Shown here piece after piece: positions 24,575 through 25,426 of a stretch of DNA of 25,426 bases. Source of the DNA: Brevundimonas sp. UBA2388. GTDB taxonomy: Bacteria; Pseudomonadota; Alphaproteobacteria; Caulobacterales; Caulobacteraceae. Below the pieces are notes generated by a model that worked only from the letters and a program-made list of their open reading frames with translations, searched no databases and was not told where the DNA came from. Both the position numbers and the translations under genes were made by a program. The stretch spans positions 615-26,040 of the forward strand of contig DDSO01000156.1 in assembly GCA_002343425.1 (NCBI GenBank), read 5' to 3'. The stretch's first letter is position 1, and each line of letters begins with the position of its first letter.

Positions 24575-24607
24575 AAAAGCCCTCCGGCCCGCGCCGGGGG
24601 GCTTTTT
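24575..24607 (+). terminator. Intrinsic terminator of rpmI-rplT
   Basis: A 13-bp stem AAAAGCCCTCCGG/CCGGGGGGCTTTT with one T-G pair and a 6-nt CCCGCG loop ends in a TTTTT tract (24603-24607). It begins 21 nt after the rplT stop and ends 33 nt before pheS, so pheS must have read-through transcription or a promoter in or near this short gap. Confidence 0.93.
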
Positions 24608-24640
24608 GCTTTGCGAAGCACCCGCTAGACGAACCCCAGC

Positions 24641-25426
24641 ATGACCGATCTCGCCCAACTCGAACTCGACCTGATCAACGCCATCGGCGGCGCGGAGACC
24701 GCCGCCGCGGTGGAGGACCTGCGCGTGGCCGCCCTCGGCAAGTCCGGTTCGATCTCCGGCCTGCTCAAGGGCATGGGTGCGATGTCCCCTGACGAGCGCC
24801 GCGAGCAGGGGCCGATGATCAACGGCCTGCGCGACCGGGTGTCGTCGGCGCTGGCGGCCCGCAAGGCCGAGCTGGAAAGCGCCGAACTGGACGCCCGGCT
24901 GAAGGCCGAACACGTCGACCTGACCCTGCCCTCACGCCCGCGCCGGGCCGGTTCGGTCCATCCGACCATGCAGGTGATGGACGAGATGATCGCCGTCTTC
25001 GCCGACATGGGTTTCGCGGTCGCCGAAGGCCCGGACATCGAGGACGATTTCCACAATTTCACGGCCCTGAATTTCCCACCCAAACACCCGGCGCGGGAGA
25101 TGCACGACACCTTCTTCCTGCGGCCCGACCCCGTGACGGGCGAACGCAAGGTGCTGCGCACCCACACCAGCCCGGTGCAGGTGCGGACCATGATGACCCA
25201 GAAGCCGCCCATCCGGATCATTGCGCCGGGCCGGACCTTCCGGAAGGACAGCGACGCCACCCACACGCCGATGTTCCATCAGGTCGAGGGGCTGGTGATC
25301 GACCGCGCCATCCACATGGGCCATCTGAAGTGGACGCTGGAGACCTTCGTCGCCCGCTTCTTCGAGGTGGACGGCGTCGATGCGCGCTTCCGGCCGCACC
25401 ATTTCCCCTTCACCGAGCCCTCGGCC
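24641..25426 (+). CDS. pheS: Phenylalanyl-tRNA synthetase alpha subunit, 5' part (3' end outside window)
   Basis: The first 262 codons of PheS, which with PheT forms the tetramer charging tRNA-Phe. The N-terminal coiled-coil arm that binds tRNA spans about residues 1-90 ([36 protein letters not shown]). [34 protein letters not shown] is class II motif 1, and [21 protein letters not shown] is motif 2 with the ATP-binding arginine. The frame is open to the last base. The ATG at 24641 matches the family N-terminus (M-x-D-L-x-x-L); a weak purine stretch precedes it. Full length in this group is about 330-360 residues. Confidence 0.97.
   Translation, partial: MTDLAQLELDLINAIGGAETAAAVEDLRVAALGKSGSISGLLKGMGAMSPDERREQGPMINGLRDRVSSALAARKAELESAELDARLKAEHVDLTLPSRPRRAGSVHPTMQVMDEMIAVFADMGFAVAEGPDIEDDFHNFTALNFPPKHPAREMHDTFFLRPDPVTGERKVLRTHTSPVQVRTMMTQKPPIRIIAPGRTFRKDSDATHTPMFHQVEGLVIDRAIHMGHLKWTLETFVARFFEVDGVDARFRPHHFPFTEPSA

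Overview
The window is chromosomal DNA from a high-GC alphaproteobacterium, most likely of the Caulobacteraceae and in my judgement Brevundimonas or a near relative. The grounds are the uniformly GC-rich codons, tight operons with 4-nt stop/start overlaps, the style of the IF3, HisN-type and GalU proteins, and the gene mix. The genus is inference from protein character, not from a database search. There is no insertion sequence, integrase, tRNA, rRNA or CRISPR array. The content is mostly housekeeping genes with short accessory operons between them.

Layout. 1-2700: the 3' part of typA, a secreted Ala/Pro-rich protein, a small GlsB/YeaQ-type membrane protein (minus strand), and an XRE-type regulator. 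2714-6410: a HisN-type phosphatase, then on the minus strand an operon of two exported methyltransferase-like proteins followed by a translationally coupled serine hydrolase. 6411-7240: a small heat-shock protein with a probable RNA thermometer leader and a strong terminator. 7252-11295, minus strand: phosphoglycerate mutase coupled to a RibD-like deaminase that lacks most of its reductase domain, then two coupled tandem-duplicated pentapeptide-repeat proteins. 11462-15364: phosphomannomutase/phosphoglucomutase, an FAD/NAD(P)-binding protein, and a convergent YeiH-type membrane protein. 15372-19645: the amino-sugar and nucleotide-sugar block, with glmM and glmS divergent and galU next. 19700-21758: a small lipoprotein, an ABHD10-like hydrolase and a family 9 glycosyltransferase. 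21870-25426: infC, an MFS transporter, rpmI, rplT and the 5' part of pheS.

How the genes fit together. GlmS makes glucosamine-6-P, GlmM isomerises it to glucosamine-1-P, the PMM/PGM enzyme and GalU supply sugar-1-phosphates and UDP-glucose, and the GT9 enzyme is an LPS-type glycosyltransferase, so 11.4-21.8 kb is rich in envelope precursor genes. The last 3.5 kb is the classic infC-rpmI-rplT-pheS translation cluster with a transporter gene inside it.

Most interesting points: (1) infC probably starts at an AUU codon 12 nt upstream of the obvious ATG; (2) the hsp20 leader ends in a ROSE-like hairpin that masks the Shine-Dalgarno; (3) a pair of exported methyltransferase-fold proteins is coupled to a hydrolase; (4) two pentapeptide proteins share an internal two-module plan; (5) a shortened RibD-like deaminase has an altered zinc loop; (6) two intergenic elements are built from the same 14-nt unit in inverted orientation.
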